Shown: piece after piece, positions 1-12,284 of the stretch
Numbering within the stretch: the first letter of the stretch is position 1
Layout of the letters: the number at the start of each line of letters is the position of its first letter
Notes under the pieces: model-generated
Database searches by the model: none
What the model was told of the DNA's origin: nothing
What the model saw: only the letters and a program-made list of their open reading frames with translations
Position numbers and translations under genes: made by a program
Assembly (NCBI GenBank): GCA_008692225.1
Contig: VICG01000002.1
Span: 1,628,001-1,692,000 of the forward strand
DNA: 64,000 nucleotides
Source: Monilinia fructicola
Lineage: Eukaryota > Ascomycota > Leotiomycetes > Helotiales > Sclerotiniaceae
Direction: 5' to 3'

Positions 1-759
1 TCTAAGAATCCTGCCAAAACAGCAGCAACTACATCAAAACCAAAACCCGCAAAGAAAGAGGTCGACAAGCCAAAATCAGCTATGGCAAAGCCTTTATCTT
101 CCCAATTTGTTAGCGAATCCGATGATGAAGATATTCCAGTGAAGAAGGCTCAAGTTGCCAAGGCACCAATTAAAAAAGCCAGCACCAAACGCCTTCGCGA
201 CGAGGAAGTGGACTCCAGCGATTCGAGCTTGCCATTGAGTAAGAAGACCAAGAAGGAGAGTAATCTTTCACATCGAGTCTCAGACGCTAGTCAATCTTCT
301 CGGCCAAGTTCCACTTCGACAACCTCATCCTCGAACTCGTTCAAAGGAAAAGCGAACTCTCCACAAAAATCCTCACCATTGGCTTCCTCACCACCAACAA
401 ATGCCTCAGACTTTGAAAATACGTCGAGCGGCGACCGATCGTCAGCTTCCGCCTCACCTGCTAATCACCGCACCTCATCAAACACTCGCAACAATCGATC
501 TCCTATTCACAAACGCCACCAAAAGTCATCCAGCGTTGCCTCATCCGTCTCATCCACCGGTAGCAGCCGCCACTTGAGACCCGGCGTGTTGGACCTGGCT
601 CAACACTACAAACAATTTTACCCAGTGTATCTCAAGCTCCATAATGAATTGGCAAGATCGAAGGTCAAGAATCCTTCACAGGAAGACGACCTGCTCGCGA
701 TGCATGAGCGCTTGAGCGACTTGAAGAGACAGATTTTGGAGGGGATCATCGAAGAATGA
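1..759 (+). CDS. C-terminal part of Ser/Lys-rich nuclear protein, possibly ELL-type elongation factor
   Basis: The frame is open from the first base of the window, so the 5' part of the gene is missing; the stop is at 757-759. About 252 residues are visible. The first 190 are low-complexity, with Lys/Pro-rich, acidic and long Ser/Thr stretches plus basic KKTKK- and KRLR-type clusters that suggest a nuclear protein. The last 55 residues look folded and helical (LAQHYKQFYPVYLKLHNEL, then MHERLSDLKRQI). This charged helical tail after a disordered linker resembles the C-terminal occludin/ELL-type domain of RNA polymerase II elongation factor ELL in fungi. That match is from memory of the family pattern and is tentative. 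No intron is visible in this part. Alternatives are any chromatin-linked protein with a short C-terminal helical domain. Confidence 0.55.
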   Translation, partial: SKNPAKTAATTSKPKPAKKEVDKPKSAMAKPLSSQFVSESDDEDIPVKKAQVAKAPIKKASTKRLRDEEVDSSDSSLPLSKKTKKESNLSHRVSDASQSSRPSSTSTTSSSNSFKGKANSPQKSSPLASSPPTNASDFENTSSGDRSSASASPANHRTSSNTRNNRSPIHKRHQKSSSVASSVSSTGSSRHLRPGVLDLAQHYKQFYPVYLKLHNELARSKVKNPSQEDDLLAMHERLSDLKRQILEGIIEE

Positions 760-1840
760 AGAAACTGTACACAAGGGCTTGCTATACACGACGACTGACT
801 TTGCTTCACTAGCAAGTCAGTAACCAACAATCTCTCGTCGATATCGAAACATTAGCAACTACACATTTCACCCTCGCTCGAATTACACAACACCCATTAA
901 ACCTCAAACTGCGACGGCACGTTTGGCTGCAACCCTCTCTATATCATCTGCGAATACATTACGCGCTACCACTGGAGTAGTGAACTCTACTGCTTTCTCT
1001 CTGTTTTTTTGCATACGGAGTCATATGGGCATTACCACGGCATAAAAACCGAATACTTTTTTTTCTACTTTACCATCGCCATTTTCTTTTGCATTCTTGT
1101 TTTAAAAAATCTGAGATTTTTGCTCCATGGACGGAGCTTTAAATAAATACCCTTTGGGATCGGAACCAGGACGGATCGGCGTCATTTTTCTTTCTTTCAC
1201 AGATCCATTGAATCAAAAGGAGTTTATGGGTACCTGGTTATGGATATGCCTGGATGCAAAATGCGAAATGCGGATCTACTGAGTTTTTGTTTTGTTTGGC
1301 TGGCTTTGGGATTAGGAATGAGATGAAGGGATGGACGATTGAGTACTTTGAATGATGGGGGTTGATGGATGCTTTGTTTCTGCACATATGGGTATTGCAT
1401 ATTGGAGATGGCGATAAGATGAAAGCTATACAGATGGTCATGGGGATCGATTGCATATGGTAGGTCGTGAGAGATGGGACTCAAGGACAGACCTCCTTGC
1501 AGCAAAAAGCTCGTAGCGCAGAGAAGAACAAAGATCTAAGATTTTACAATCCATGATTACGTCTACCGTGTCCATGGTCTTGCATGTGAATGCTTATGTG
1601 ATATGATGTGCTGGATACTTGCTTGATAACACACAACGGCTCCTGCATGCATCTTCTGTCATGTTCCTCGCAGACCCTGGTAGCGTGGGGGGAGGGGAGG
1701 GGAAGGGGGGAAAGGCCCAAATGCGATGGATATGTAAGCACACTATTCCCTCGCTCCCACCGCGCACCCACGACAAACAAACAGGCCGATCCTTCGCACA
1801 TCATAACCCGACGCGCAAATCGTGAGTAAGCTAGTTGGTG

Positions 1841-1876
1841 GGTAGGTAGGTAGGTAGGTAGGTAGGTAGGTAGGTA
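1841..1876 (+). repeat. (GGTA)9 microsatellite
   Basis: Nine uninterrupted copies of the tetranucleotide GGTA. The same repeat recurs near 48001-48031, and its reverse complement (CTAC) near 60690-60735. Confidence 0.9.
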
Positions 1877-1996
1877 AGCTGACATCGCACTCAACATTCA
1901 ACGTTCAACATTCAACTTCACCCCCACATCCAACATCTAACATGTTGTTGGCTGTTGGCTGTTGGCTGTTGCACCCTTACTCATGATGTTGATGTT

Positions 1997-2288
1997 GATA
2001 CAGATACAGATACAGATACAGATCTTGGTTTTAGTCTAGTCTAGTACACGCTTGACGTTTTTGCTGAGGGAGGGGGAGATTCTGAGTATGGGTATGGGTA
2101 CGGAGACGGAGACGGAGACGGAGACGGACACGGATATAAAAATTTACCGCTGTAGGCGCCCGCGCGTGAGACGTTGGTTGGGGTTGGGGATGGGTAGGGA
2201 TTCGAGGTGGGGATAGGGGCGGCGGTTGATACGTTCGTTTTACGGTTATAGGTTGTAGGTTGTAGGTTGTAGGTTGTAGGTTATAGGT
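1997..2288 (+). repeat. Cluster of short tandem repeats (ACAGAT, GGAGAC, GTTGTAG)
   Basis: Three separate short arrays lie close together. Four copies of an ACAGAT unit are at about 1997-2023. Five GGAGAC-type units are at 2101-2132. Five GTTGTAG-type heptamers are at 2251-2288. All are on the G-rich strand of the intergenic region. Confidence 0.85.
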
Positions 2289-3810
2289 AGGGGGGATGTT
2301 GCACCTGCGGAGTGGGGTGTCGCTGCTGTGGTGGGCTTTGGGTATGGCTATGGCTATGGCTATGAAGGTCATGACTCATGAGTGAAGTTGCGGAACGGCG
2401 CGGCTGCGGAGGATGTGCTCGATGAGGGGGGAAGTCGAGGTGATGGAAAACGGGGAGGATGAATCGAGTGTTGAACGTTGAAGTTCGAGGGGGGGTTTCG
2501 GGCCGGGTTGGTGGGCACCCGTGTGTTGGTTGGTAGATCGTTGTCGGATTGGATTGGATTGGATTGGATTGGGGGTTTCGTTGCGGCTGAGGGTTGGGTG
2601 GGGTGGGGTTTTTTGTTGTGTGGGACGAAGGGAGGAGTGGTGTTTGGGCGTGGAGGTACCGCGCTTGGTGGTGGGGATTTGTGGGTTGGGCTGGGTTGGT
2701 GCTTGGTGTTGGTTGTAGTGCATGCAATGTTAGCAGTTGTGTTGGAGTTGGGTTGGGATGATATACGAGGGATCTGCTGCGCTTACGCTCGTGTTGGCCA
2801 TGGGTTGGACGTCACTTGCAAACTCCTACTCTCATGTTTCAACGATCCGAGGGAAATGGTGAGCTGGATCTTACGTTTGGGGGGATGTGACAAGGAGGGA
2901 GGAGGGGGTATAGGTGATACTTGAGTATGTACCCAGGTGCTGAGGTTTGCTCGGTTGTGGAAGTAAAACGGGGAAGCGGGGTATATAGGTCGGAGCAAGA
3001 TTCATTGAATATAACCCAAAAGAGTAGATTGAATAGATTGGGAAGGAAAGGGAAGGGAAGGGGTTGAGATAGCTCAGAGAGAGCTAAATGTAAACTGTGG
3101 AATTTGCGCTTCCTATGATGCATTGAGCGCTTAGGATATTCTATGACTTGAGCATTCCGCGCTTGTCCAACCAGTTCAAGATCAAATCACAAGGCGCGTA
3201 ATAGATCCCTGGGTATGGTCTGATTGATGATCAACTAGTTTCCATCTCTCGTTTATAGAAGATATATAAACTAAGACCCACCCACTCATTTCGAGAGCTA
3301 CCTTGGCCATCATTCAAGTCCGGAAAGGCTGTAATTTCTGGGAAATAAATGAGACCCGCGATATGAATTCTGATTTCAAAATCCCACCGAGTCGTAAAGT
3401 TCGTGAAAATGTGTAGAGCGCTTATTAGTGAGGTATCCCGTGGTCCAAATTGAAAGCCCGAGTCAAAAGAAAGGTAGTAACATAGAGAACGGCTGGGCTG
3501 GAAGCACTTGAAGCGATAAACGGCCTTTGCGCTCTGACTGCACTCTATTCCACAACTTCACAAAATATAAGAATTTAGAATTGCGATTTGCACATCTAGT
3601 TGGTAAAGATCCCGGTTCAAATTTTTCCTGATATCATAACATACTCGAGAATCGAAAAACGCCAGGCCAATTTGTTGGTGTCCCTTTCCTTAACACCCAT
3701 TCAACGTATCATTGCTTGCCCTCTTTCCAGATCCCTTCCTTTCTTACATTGAAGCTTTTAGTCAAATGAGCGAGAGGCATTCGTGCCGTGCATCGGTGGG
3801 AACGAAACAT

Positions 3811-4526
3811 TTATTGGGTCTTGAAGAGGAGGATCGCGCAGTGACCTAGATAGAAATAGATGAAGTGTTTTGTTTCTGCAGAAAAGTCAGATAGGAGCGA
3901 CAAGAAAATCACGAATCAAGGATGGAAATACCATGGGTGACAAATGATCCAAAATTGCGACCAACGATACAATGCCATGTTGGACCTCTTTTCTCATCAA
4001 ACTAATATAACTCTTTAGTACCTCATCTTTTGTTGTCTTTGTAGGCGCAAAGTAGAACACATACGGCTTTCTTGACATATTGGGCGATATCCTATGATAG
4101 ATTCTGTTAGCATGTGAAAAGGAGGCCCAACAAGACTTGCAACTCTCTTACTTTCTCGACCGAATGTTTGGCCATCGCTTGTCGGCCTATATACGTCATC
4201 AGTATTTCGTCGATGCATTCATTCCGTTTCTCTCGTAGCCTGCTCTAGAATCGCATCGATTGAAGAAGTTTCAACATACAAACTTCAATAGCCTCATCTG
4301 ACATGTCGTCGCTCTGTAGAATTATTTAGCTGCCATCGCAGATCATCGCATAGAGCAAAATTGGCTCACCATATCGACCGACTTAATCTGGGCTGCCAGA
4401 CACCAAAGTTAGTTAGGGTACAGCAGAAAACAGAGGCTTTGAGAAAGTTGTAGATAAATGATGAAAAGGTCGGGACTAATACATACCCACAAGGGCTTCT
4501 TCTGCTTGTTGTGGTGGAGCTGCCAT
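3811..4526 (-). CDS. nudG: Dynein light chain, LC8 type (seven exons)
   Basis: A 97-residue LC8/DYNLL-family dynein light chain. It is a homodimeric hub that binds short linear motifs in dynein intermediate chain and many other partners in the cytoplasm. Minus-strand exons are 4526-4487, 4392-4370, 4313-4280, 4186-4152, 4091-4065, 4001-3932 and 3875-3811. All six introns have GT/AG ends and the phases join to a clean 294-nt reading frame. Diagnostic blocks are [10 protein letters not shown] at the N-terminus, [10 protein letters not shown] in the middle, the family hallmark [18 protein letters not shown], and the C-terminal strands [19 protein letters not shown] before TAA. Spacing matches the animal protein residue for residue from IK to the PTWHC block. 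The symbol follows the Aspergillus orthologue. No exon exceeds 70 nt, so a simple ORF scan misses the gene. Confidence 0.93.
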
Positions 4527-5787
4527 TCTTGTATTTTTTTCTTGGTTTGGACTGTGGATTGTGGATTGGGGAGGGACGATGCGTATTGAATTTGCAAAAT
4601 GTATAATGTAAATATTTATTTGGATTTGTCAAGTTATCGCGGAATATGGGGGATTGTTCTTCTAGAATACAATCATGCGTGTTGGTTGTGGAGAAAGGAG
4701 GAAGGAGACCAAAGGCTGAGAGTTTAACCGAAGTTATCCCATGCGAGTGCGATGTGATTTGATGGCTGGGTGACGGAAATTGATATTGATAACAAGTACT
4801 AGGGAGGTACACCAGGTACAACTGTAGGCAAATACCTAGGTAGGTACTGGACATGGACAATACTAGCCCAAAGAAAGATTGACAAGGACAAGAGATTGTG
4901 GGTTTCCCACTTGGTAGGCAATAATAAAGATTCCAGATTCGAGATTCCAGCTTCGAGATTCCACATTACAGATTTCCAAGGTTAAGTGATGATGACCTAG
5001 GTAGTCCTGGTGGTCTACTCGAGTACCTACTCGCTAGGTAGGTATGTATCAAGATTTGAGAATAGACTGACGCCTACAACAGCATCAAGTAGCTTTATCT
5101 TTGTCTTTATCTTTGCTTTATTCCAATCGAAGAAATGAAGACAACTTACAAGGTCCACGGGCACCTAGGTAGTTAAGGTATCTAGAGATGTTGACTTTTT
5201 ACACCCCTACAGTAACATATACGGAGGATACAGTCCGTATGCAGTAGAAACAAACCCATCATGATAGGAGAATCTTGATCCATAGTACACACCTACCTAG
5301 GTAGCTGGAGGTACCGAGTACTCCCGTCACCCATGAAGTCGTACTGTAGTATGCCGACTCGGTACTGTACTGTAGTAACTGAACCTACTAATAACTGTAC
5401 TTCCTCACTGTACTTCCTCACTCCGGCTGTACTAACTAGGAAGGAACCTGCTAGGTCGGTACATCGAGAATCAATGCACGGATCATCCTGTGACACCTCG
5501 ACTTTAACCTCAAGGCTAAGGAAAAATATGTATTATGTGAGAATACTAATACAGTACTAGTATAACCTTGGAATACCTAGTACATAGTAACCTTCTTGGA
5601 AAGACTCCGCTGCGGATAATCATCCCCATGAAAAAAAAATATTTTATGGATGATCAAGACTCAGCCCTTTCACATCACAACCTTGGAACCAGCAAAGAAC
5701 GAACAATTTATCACATCAAGTCAACAAATTCTTCCATTACAGTATACACAAGTTTCGACCACTTTTCAAACCCAACCCCCATCAAAT
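4527..5787. promoter_or_regulatory. Divergent upstream region of dynein light chain and mrd1
   Basis: These 1.26 kb separate two divergent start codons and must hold both promoters. The part from 4815 to 5310 has at least four copies of the palindrome-like word ACCTAGGT or its extension CTAGGTAGGTA, near 4833, 4995, 5163 and 5292. An inverted repeat of TACGGA/TCCGTA spans about 5220-5241. I cannot assign a TATA box with confidence. Confidence 0.45.
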
Positions 5788-8565
5788 ATGGCCTCTTCGC
5801 GCATATTCATCAAGGGACTTCCTCCAAATATCACCGAGGATGAATTCAAAACTCATTTCGGCGCAAAGCAAGAAATTACAGATGCAAAATTGATTGCTCA
5901 CAGGAGAATTGGCTATATCGGCTACAAAACACCTGAAGAAGCGTCAAAAGCAGTCAAATACTTCAACAAGTCATTTGTACGAATGTCAAAGATTGGTGTG
6001 GAGATTGCTAGACCTGTAAGTGATGCTGAGAGTTTCAATTGCTTCCAAGTTTTCTACTTACACCATCGAAGATCTCAGATTCAACTTTACCCATATCGAG
6101 AAAAGCACAACGTGAGCAGGAACGAGAAAATAGTAAACTAAGACAGCTCAAGCAAGAGGCTGATGCGAAAGCCTCCGAAAGTCTCAATACGGGAACGAAG
6201 AGAAAGCGAAGTGATGTTGATGTTGCGGATCCAAAGCTGCAGGAGTTCTTGGAGGTCATGCAACCTGCTTCGAAGTCGAATTCGAATATGTGGAAAGCTG
6301 GGACCATGGACAATGACATGGAGGAACCGCCAACGAAACTACAAGCCATTGAATTGCCGGAAGGAGAAAGCGATGACGAATATCAGTCGGTGCCTAGTAA
6401 GGTTAAGAAGGCTCCTGCGAAGCCCGCCGAACCACAAGCACCTGCTGCGCCAGTTGCCTCAATCATTGCTGCCGATAATGCGAACCAAGTAGACGAGGCA
6501 ATGACTGACACGCCATCCAATAATGCTGAAGCCACGGATGATGATTGGTTAAGAAGCCATACGAGCCGATTGTTAGATATAATGGATCCAGAAGATATCA
6601 TTCCTAAAACACAAAACTTGGATGTCAAGGATGTCGAAGAGGTGGTCGCGGGAGAGGCAGAGCCCAGTGCACCAGTTGAAGAGATGGATGTCGAAGAAGC
6701 AGAAGCTGTCGAAGAAGAGACGAAAAATCCACCTTCAGAACTAGACGCAACACTAGAAACGATCAAAGCCAGTGGACGATTGTTTGTGCGAAATCTACCA
6801 TACAGTGCCACGGAGGATGACCTGCGGAAGCATTTTGAACAATACGGGGCTCTAGAAGAGGTATGCAACGAAGCTTGCTGGCACATTTCCTTATCCTTCC
6901 AGCTTTATGATGAATATCCAGATAGGGACAGCTTATGCGCCAAAGCATGTGATGTGAACTGGACGAATATTTTAGTAGATGCTTCGTGGTTTCTGAAAGC
7001 TATCATGACCATTTTCCATGTCTGTTTTGATTGGCTCCAGGAGAGCTCGCTGACCAAAATTTTAGATACACTTACCGGTGGATCCCAAAGGTGCCAGTAA
7101 GGGCTTTGTGCTAGTGCAATACGCAGACCCAAATGCAGCTGCTGAAGCGTATCATAACGTGGACGGCGAACCTTTCCAAGGAAGGTTGTTGCATATATTA
7201 CCTGCTGCTGCCAAACGAGATAACAAGCTAGATGAGTTTGCGATAGCAAAACTCCCATTGAAGAAGCAAAGACTTCTTAAGAAAAAGGCTGAATCTTCCT
7301 CCAACACCTTCAATTGGAACTCTTTGTATATGAATCAGGATGCTGTGAATTCATCGGTGGCTGAACGCCTAGGAGTATCAAAATCCGAACTTCTTGACCC
7401 AACTTCGGCAGATGCTGGAGTCAAGCAAGCCATTGCCGAGACTTCAGTTATTCAAGAGACCAAGTCGTACTTTGCAAATAATGGAGTCGATCTTGATGCG
7501 TTCAAGAGACGCGAGCGTGGAGATACTGCCATATTGGTCAAAAATTTCACCTATGGCATGACTTTAGAAGAGCTTCGGAAGATGTTCGAAGAGTTTGGTC
7601 AGGTTATCCGTGTTCTTATGCCTCCAACTGGTACGATCGCAATTGTTGAGTTTGCACAACCAACACACGCAAGAGCAGCATTTGCAAGCCTTGCATACCG
7701 ACGCATGAAGGACACAGTACTTTTCTTAGAGAAGGCGCCCAAGGACCTCTTCACGGGCCCTGCACCTGTTCAACCAGTGGCAACAATTAGTAGGAATGCA
7801 GATAAAGCAGCAGATCCTAAATTCTCAACATCTGATCTACTCGAAACAGAAAGTGGCGTTGAAAATGTGGATACAAGTACCTTATTCGTCCGTAATCTTA
7901 ACTTCGTCACGACCACTCAACGTCTCACGGAGGTTTTCAAGCCCCTTGATGGCTTTCTATCGGCACGCGTTAATACGAAGACGGATCCGAAGAAGCCTGG
8001 CCAAGTTCTTAGTATGGGTTTTGGCTTCATAGAATTTAGGACCAAGTCTCAAGCACAGGCGGCAATCAAGGCGATGGATGGATACACACTTGACAATCAC
8101 AAATTGCTGGTCAAGGCGTCTCACAAAGGAGCCGATGCTGCCGAGGAGAAGAGGAAAGAAGACAGGGCTAAGAAGCTGGCAGGTAAACGCACGAAACTCA
8201 TTGTCAAGAATTTACCATTTGAAGCTTCCAAAGCCGACATTCGAAAACTATTCGGAACATATGGACAGCTCCGATCGGTGCGTATGCCCAAAAAGTTCGA
8301 TCATTCAACACGCGGTTTCGCTTTTGCGGACTTCATTACGGCTCGTGAAGCGGAGAATGCACTAGAGGCTCTTAAGGATACTCATCTTCTTGGCCGTCGC
8401 CTGGTCATTGACTTTGCTTCCGAAGAAACTGTTGACGCAGAAGAAGAGATTGAAAAAATGCAGAAGAAAGTTGGATCACAAGTCAACAAGGTGGCTCTAC
8501 AAAATCTTACTGGAGGAGGTCGCAAAAAATTCAATATTGAAGGAAATGATGCGGATTTGGATTGA
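5788..8565 (+). CDS. mrd1: Multiple RNA-binding domain protein Mrd1
   Basis: An 838-residue nucleolar protein with five RRMs. In yeast Mrd1 binds pre-rRNA and is needed for early cleavages giving 18S rRNA and the 40S subunit. Exons are 5788-6015, 6072-6860 and 7066-8565. The introns (56 and 205 nt) have GT/AG ends and keep phase 0; the second cuts RRM2 between EQYGALEE and IHLPVDPKG. RRM1 is at residues 3-76 (RIFIKGLPPN), an acidic and Ala-rich linker with KRKR follows, then RRM2 at about 312-390 (RLFVRNLPYS), RRM3 at 497-568 (AILVKNFTYG), RRM4 at 612-692 (TLFVRNLNFV, GFGFIEF) and RRM5 at 716-795 (KLIVKNLPFE, RGFAFADF). Domain number, order and length match fungal Mrd1. The start is the first ATG of RRM1's frame (MASSRIF). 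Confidence 0.95.
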
Positions 8566-9474
8566 GGGAACTTACTGTAGGTATTTATCAATAATTCGCA
8601 TATTCCACCAAGATCAAATTCCTTGGATTATATTATTCGCAAAATGGCAAGCGTCTATCTCCCTTGCCGAAGCTATTCACAAAACTATTCAGTAGCACCC
8701 CCTGCACAGAAAACCCTCGATGGAAACCCTTTTATGCCTGAACGGAAGGGAAATTACTTTTCTTAATCTAATTATTGGTTGTGTTCGCCATTTTGCGCGA
8801 TTTGGATCATTCGCTATAGTAAGTTTAGAGGGGTTTTGAGATGGGATTGCAATTACCAATTTCTTACTTCTCCCTTGATGGGCGCCATACAAAGAGAAAG
8901 ATGCGAAATCATCCTATGTGATGATTAGTAGATGATTATTTACCTCCTATTTGCTATTGTAGGTGGACTGTTCATCACAATTATACTCGTAGGCATCGAA
9001 GAAAATTGATGAGGAAATTACATGCTCGCGCAGATGAAGCATTCCTCACGTTGTTGTGACTTTCCCCGCAACACGATTTCCTTACATCAGTGAGATCACA
9101 GGTGGGGCTATTTTGGTCTTTGAGCTCTGTAAGCTTTGTGGCGTTTGCAAACGTTTACCTGGGCTGTCAATGAAGGTAGATCTGGTTGATCCCCATCGAA
9201 ACAGCCCTGCATCCTAACTATATACATCCAATTTACTTCGCTTCCTTGATAAGCTGCCAGGGCCTTCCTACTTCATTCTTAACCTATGACATTCCCTCGT
9301 GCAACTTCATTCTGCCATTCCTCCAAACATTTCTTCCTGCAATCTTGATTCTTCGTCGAGCCCAAACACATTTTTCTTGCACAGCCTACCTCAAATTTGG
9401 GTGCAAATGCTACACTGACTGGAATTTGAACCCCGTCGAAGCATTCTCGAAACCTAAATTACACCATCTAGTCG
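8566..9474. promoter_or_regulatory. mrd1 3' region and abaA upstream region
   Basis: These 909 bp hold the mrd1 3' end and the abaA promoter and leader. A TATA-like ACTATATACA lies near 9217, about 255 bp before the abaA ATG. No other gene is recognisable. Confidence 0.4.
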
Positions 9475-12284
9475 ATGGAAGAACCCCGGAATATTTTGCC
9501 ATCAGGATACTCATCGCAACAGCTTCAACTGGACGAACCCAGTGGACTGTCAAGACTCAAGGAGCCTCTTTCGGATTCTGCGGGTAACGCTCAGCTTCAC
9601 GAGCTGGCGTCGGCAAACATATATCATGATAATAAGAGACACCCCATGAGGGGCCAAGAAAGGTCAATGTATTCTATGCCTACTCTACCATCACAACCCC
9701 TGCGCCCACCTGTGGGCAACACGTTGGAACTGCGTAAGCGACACAACCGGCAACAACGTTTTAACAGGCACAGTAATCGCAATCCGATAGTTGATTCGCC
9801 TCAGTATCAAGCATATCGAGCTCGGGCAAATAGAGATGGAAATCCTGTGAGCGACTCAAAGTGGCCAGAGGAACTTGAAAATGCATTTCTTGATGGTTAG
9901 TAGATTTGGAGTATTGTCACATAGAAAAGAGACTAACAGCCTTCAAGCTCTTCTTGCCATCCCTTATATGGGAAGACGGAAATTTTCGTTTCGGGGTAAA
10001 CCTCATGGCCGAAATGAGCTGATCAAGGAATATCTTTGGATTGCATACAAGAATACGCTTCCTCCCGGCCAACGCCCAGACCCTACGATGATGCGCACGA
10101 GAAAGCAAGTGTCTAGTCACATCCAAGTCTTGAAGGGTTTCCTGACTCCTCATCCTGCACTATGTAAGAAATCCTTGACGGGACATTTGAAGCGTAATCT
10201 AATATTCATCAGATCAGCGTCTATTTCCACCGAATAAGGGTCCTAAGAATGGGTTTGAAGATTCTTTCAAGAAGGATCCTACACTTATAGCACTTTCCCA
10301 AGGTCGACTTCCTAGCAGACGTCATGACCAATATGATGGTCTCGATCAAATAATACTCAGTAATCATCACCCTATGAAGCCTGCTGCTTTCTGGTTACTC
10401 ATGACACCCTTCGCTGTCCCAAATGAGCGAAACGGCGTCATGAGGACCGAACAAGATCTCCGAAGAGATGGTCTAGTGCTTCATCGATACTCGGGCTTGT
10501 CATCACCAAAACCACGCGGAAGCCTGGAATCAATACTGCACTGGAGACAGAAGTTTCCTCACTTAGCACAGTTACACTCTAACAATGATCTGAATTGCGA
10601 CATCATCCATATGGATGTTTCGTTGGATTTGATGAAAACCCATGCTCCAGATAATAGTGAGCTGTTGACTCGATTGGAGATGTCCATACCGAGCAGAGAA
10701 TTTGCTGGATTTGATTGGCAATCTGTGACGAGCCTGATCAAACCCGCAGAGCTTTACGGCGACCCTACCAGAGACCCTGTTTTAGAAGGCACGCCATTGC
10801 CAATGACAGTCCTTGGGAGGACTGACAGCGAAACTCGAATTAAAGTCGCCATACCTGCTGAGACCTGGGCGTATACATTCACACAGCTCATGAACCTACA
10901 TTTTGAGCTCGAAAAGAAACGTCTGCCACAGGCATATGGTGGAGATGGTTTAGGTCGTCCCATAAACTCCATTCGAGGATATGTTGATCAAATTTCCATG
11001 TACCAAGAGCTACAGTCTTCAGCCGGTGAACGAATGCCGTTCATCCGACGAGCCATTCTTATTTGGACATTTCATAAAGCTCGCAGTGGAGAAGGGATTG
11101 ATACTACCTGGCGCTATGTTGACCCAGCTCCTCCGCGCCACATGTGCATGTCACCCCCACCACACCCCAATAATCATAACCTTGCAAATCTCGAGCCCTA
11201 CAACTCCTGGCCTGAATCACCTCTCCACATGCAGCAGCCTAATATTCTTGACTCCTTTGTACAAGGTCTTGCCACCCCTCCGCACACAGCTGGTCTTCAA
11301 TCCTCATTTGATACAACAGGCTATTCATATCCTGCCCAACACTTCGACATGTCTAATGAGAACATCAGTTTCGTGTCCCATGCGACTGTGGACAGCGAAT
11401 CTACACTGGTAAATGAAGCAGATCCTACGAATAACATCGATAGTTTCCTGAGCAATTCGGCTGGTGTCAATATGGGCGGATATGGAGATGTGAGCGGTCA
11501 TTACTATGGACACTTGTCGTCCAATGCTGTCAGTGCCAATGAATCGTTCGATGCAGATCCAGCCTGGGCGAACTATTCTGTGCCAACCAGTACTCCTTGG
11601 GAACATAGTGAGGAAAACAAGGGGCTGGAATGGCCGGATACAAGTACACAGATCGAACCTAGCAATAAGCATTCGTGGCCACACGACGCACAAGAGCAAG
11701 ATAAAGCACAGGAGGTATGGAATGGAGATGAGATTAACGTCAACGGTGTGCATGTTAATGAGAGGGATGATATGACAGGGAAACACGAGATGCCTTGGTC
11801 GGATGTGGTGATGAGTAGTAGTCCAAGTAAACAGAATGGAAATGGGTATATTGAGAGTAACATCGAGTCGAAACTACTACCCTGGATTGAGCAGGCGACT
11901 GCCGAAGAAGAGGCTCGAGCCCAAGCTCGGAGGAACGCAGTGGATTATGGGGATGACGTTGCTGCTGTGGGTGTAGACGCCGGCATAGATGTTGGGGTTG
12001 ATGTTTCCGGTGCCGAAGCACAGCCGGAAGAGAACGCTGATGCGGAGGGTGTCAATGAACATGAGCAGACTACTGCGATCGCGAAAGAGGAACAACTAAA
12101 ACGTCACAATCACGATACAAATGAACAAAATCATCATCAGCAACAACATGATCAATTGGACCAAGCCGAATGGCCTCGCAACAATGACATCAATGGGCTT
12201 GGGGCTGGAGTCGACGCAGGGCATTCACATACTCCCGCGTACGATTTCGAACACCTGGATGAAAGCGTATCTGTAAAATCTTGA
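9475..12284 (+). CDS. abaA: TEA/ATTS-domain transcription factor, AbaA-like
   Basis: A 902-residue DNA-binding factor of the TEF-1/TEC1/AbaA family. In Aspergillus AbaA drives phialide differentiation between BrlA and WetA in the conidiation cascade and binds CATTCY-type sites. Exons are 9475-9895, 9948-10163 and 10213-12284 (introns of 52 and 49 nt), joined in frame. The TEA domain spans about residues 129-204: [18 protein letters not shown], then [26 protein letters not shown], and the recognition-helix block [15 protein letters not shown]. The rest is long and poorly conserved, with Pro/His/Asn-rich and acidic stretches and a Gln/His run near the C-terminus, typical of activation regions. 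An in-frame stop just upstream supports this ATG. Orthology to AbaA rather than another TEA protein rests on domain sequence and protein size, so the symbol is probable, not proven. Confidence 0.88.

Larger units (their letters stand above)
760..3810. other. Convergent intergenic region, low-complexity, no gene seen
   Basis: This 3-kb stretch lies between the 3' ends of two convergent genes. From about 1680 to 2940 the + strand is strongly G-rich and packed with short tandem repeats. This produces stop-poor frames on both strands, for example Pro/Gln/His-rich on the minus strand, which I do not regard as genes. From 2940 to 3810 the DNA is ordinary AT-moderate sequence with no recognisable protein, tRNA or rRNA. 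Confidence 0.6.

Noticed and set aside
2031..2924. Frames of 113 to 148 codons on both strands
   Set aside because: They are composed of repeat-derived Pro/His/Gln or Gly/Trp/Val sequence, overlap each other, and show no splice signals or family similarity.
3597..3635. tRNA-like piece (TAGTTGGTAAAG followed by CCGGTTCAAAT)
   Set aside because: The A-box-like and B-box-like words are only about five bases apart, leaving no room for an anticodon arm, and no acceptor stem pairs.
4366..4860. 164-codon minus-strand frame
   Set aside because: It covers introns and exons of the dynein light chain in the wrong frame and has no similarity of its own.
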